DNA from: an uncultured Chitinophagaceae bacterium
GTDB taxonomy: Bacteria; Bacteroidota; Bacteroidia; Chitinophagales; Chitinophagaceae
DNA: 5,999 nt
Reading direction: 5' to 3'
Assembly: GCA_946479005.1 (NCBI GenBank)
Contig: CAMLEM010000119.1
Span: 1-5,999 of the forward strand
Both the position numbers and the translations under genes were made by a program. How positions within the stretch are numbered: the stretch's first letter is position 1; every line of letters begins with the position of its first letter. Below, piece after piece: positions 5,514 to 5,999 of the stretch. Below the pieces are notes generated by a model. It was not told where the DNA came from and did not search any database. It was given only the letters and a program-made list of their open reading frames with translations.

Positions 5514-5999
5514 GTGATCCGTTTTCTACTCAACGATAAAGTAATTTCCACTCAATTATCTCCGGGACTCCCCTTACTTGACCTGGTCCGATACCACGAG
5601 AACCTAAAAGGCACAAAGATCGGTTGCAGGGAGGGCGATTGTGGTGCCTGCACCGTATTGGTTGGTTCGATGGTGGATGGGGAGCTGCGATATCATTCAA
5701 TGACAAGCTGTCTTCTGCCGCTTAACAATGTCAACGGGAAGCACATTGTGACGGTAGAGGGTGTGAACCTTCCATACGGAATGCGTGATGCGCCCGAATT
5801 GAACGCTGTACAGTCCGCCCTGGCACTGGAGGGTGCCACACAATGTGGTTTCTGTACTCCCGGTTTTGTGATCTCGCTGATCGGCTTTTGCCTGAACAGG
5901 CAAAGTTCTTACAAAAAGGCCATCGCTTCCATTGACGGGAATATCTGCCGATGTACAGGATATAAATCCATTCAACGGGCTGCCTTTGCCCTTACCCGG
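5514..5999 (+). CDS. xdhA: Xanthine dehydrogenase small (FeS, probably FeS-FAD) subunit, N-terminal part
   Basis: The frame is open from GTG at 5514 to the window edge, giving 162 residues. It contains both [2Fe-2S] domains of the molybdenum hydroxylase family. The plant-ferredoxin-type cluster is GCREGDCGAC with C38, C43 and C46, plus C66 in MTSC. The helical second cluster has QCGFCTPG (C111, C114) and CRCTGY (C145, C147). These clusters carry electrons from the molybdopterin site in the large subunit to FAD. CREGDCGACTVL and CTPGFVISL resemble the xanthine dehydrogenase subunits that continue into a FAD domain, rather than the short FeS-only CoxS type, but that part lies outside the window. 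An in-frame stop at 5502-5504 limits the start; GTG gives the standard IRFLLND opening. Xanthine dehydrogenase converts hypoxanthine and xanthine to urate, the substrate of PuuD in the same window. Another molybdenum hydroxylase is the main alternative. Confidence 0.87.
   Translation, partial: MIRFLLNDKVISTQLSPGLPLLDLVRYHENLKGTKIGCREGDCGACTVLVGSMVDGELRYHSMTSCLLPLNNVNGKHIVTVEGVNLPYGMRDAPELNAVQSALALEGATQCGFCTPGFVISLIGFCLNRQSSYKKAIASIDGNICRCTGYKSIQRAAFALTR

Noticed and set aside
5697..5975. 92-codon minus-strand open frame at the right edge
   Set aside because: It is antisense to the xdhA codons that encode the second iron-sulfur cluster, which are clearly the real coding strand.

Overview
The window looks like a chromosomal segment of a Bacteroidota bacterium, most plausibly of the Chitinophagaceae/Sphingobacteriia type. 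Supporting signs are a TAnnTTTG-type -7 promoter box ahead of htpG, A/T-rich leaders without clear Shine-Dalgarno sites, a lipoprotein signal ending in SQSC-TK, and an HtpG with the C-terminal sequence style of that phylum. The placement rests on sequence style and recalled families, not on a search.

Layout from left to right: (1) the first 34 codons of an allantoinase (allB) on the minus strand; (2) divergent from it after 38 bp, a membrane cytochrome-c urate oxidase (puuD) on the plus strand; (3) convergent with puuD and with no base between the two genes, the chaperone htpG on the minus strand; (4) divergent from htpG after 135 bp, a small lipoprotein with a cupredoxin-like fold on the plus strand; (5) convergent with it and overlapping it by 26 bp, a 513-residue polytopic membrane protein ending in a THEP1/NTPase_1-type nucleoside triphosphatase domain, on the minus strand; (6) divergent from that after only 33 bp, the start of a xanthine dehydrogenase iron-sulfur (probably FeS-FAD) subunit on the plus strand, which runs off the window. 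Genes alternate strand at every step, so no two genes here form a co-directional operon.

The metabolic theme is oxidative purine breakdown: xanthine dehydrogenase makes urate, PuuD oxidises urate to 5-hydroxyisourate, and allantoinase opens the allantoin ring. The two intermediate steps (5-hydroxyisourate hydrolase and OHCU decarboxylase) are not in this window. htpG and the lipoprotein appear unrelated or of unknown relation to the pathway.

The two most interesting items are the membrane/NTPase fusion that shares a 33-bp divergent start region with xdhA (perhaps a single-chain transporter-like machine driven by a non-ABC NTPase), and the cupredoxin-like lipoprotein, which keeps the fold signature but has lost three of the four usual type-1 copper ligands. 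No RNA genes, mobile elements or CRISPR arrays were seen, and there is no gene-free stretch over 300 bases.
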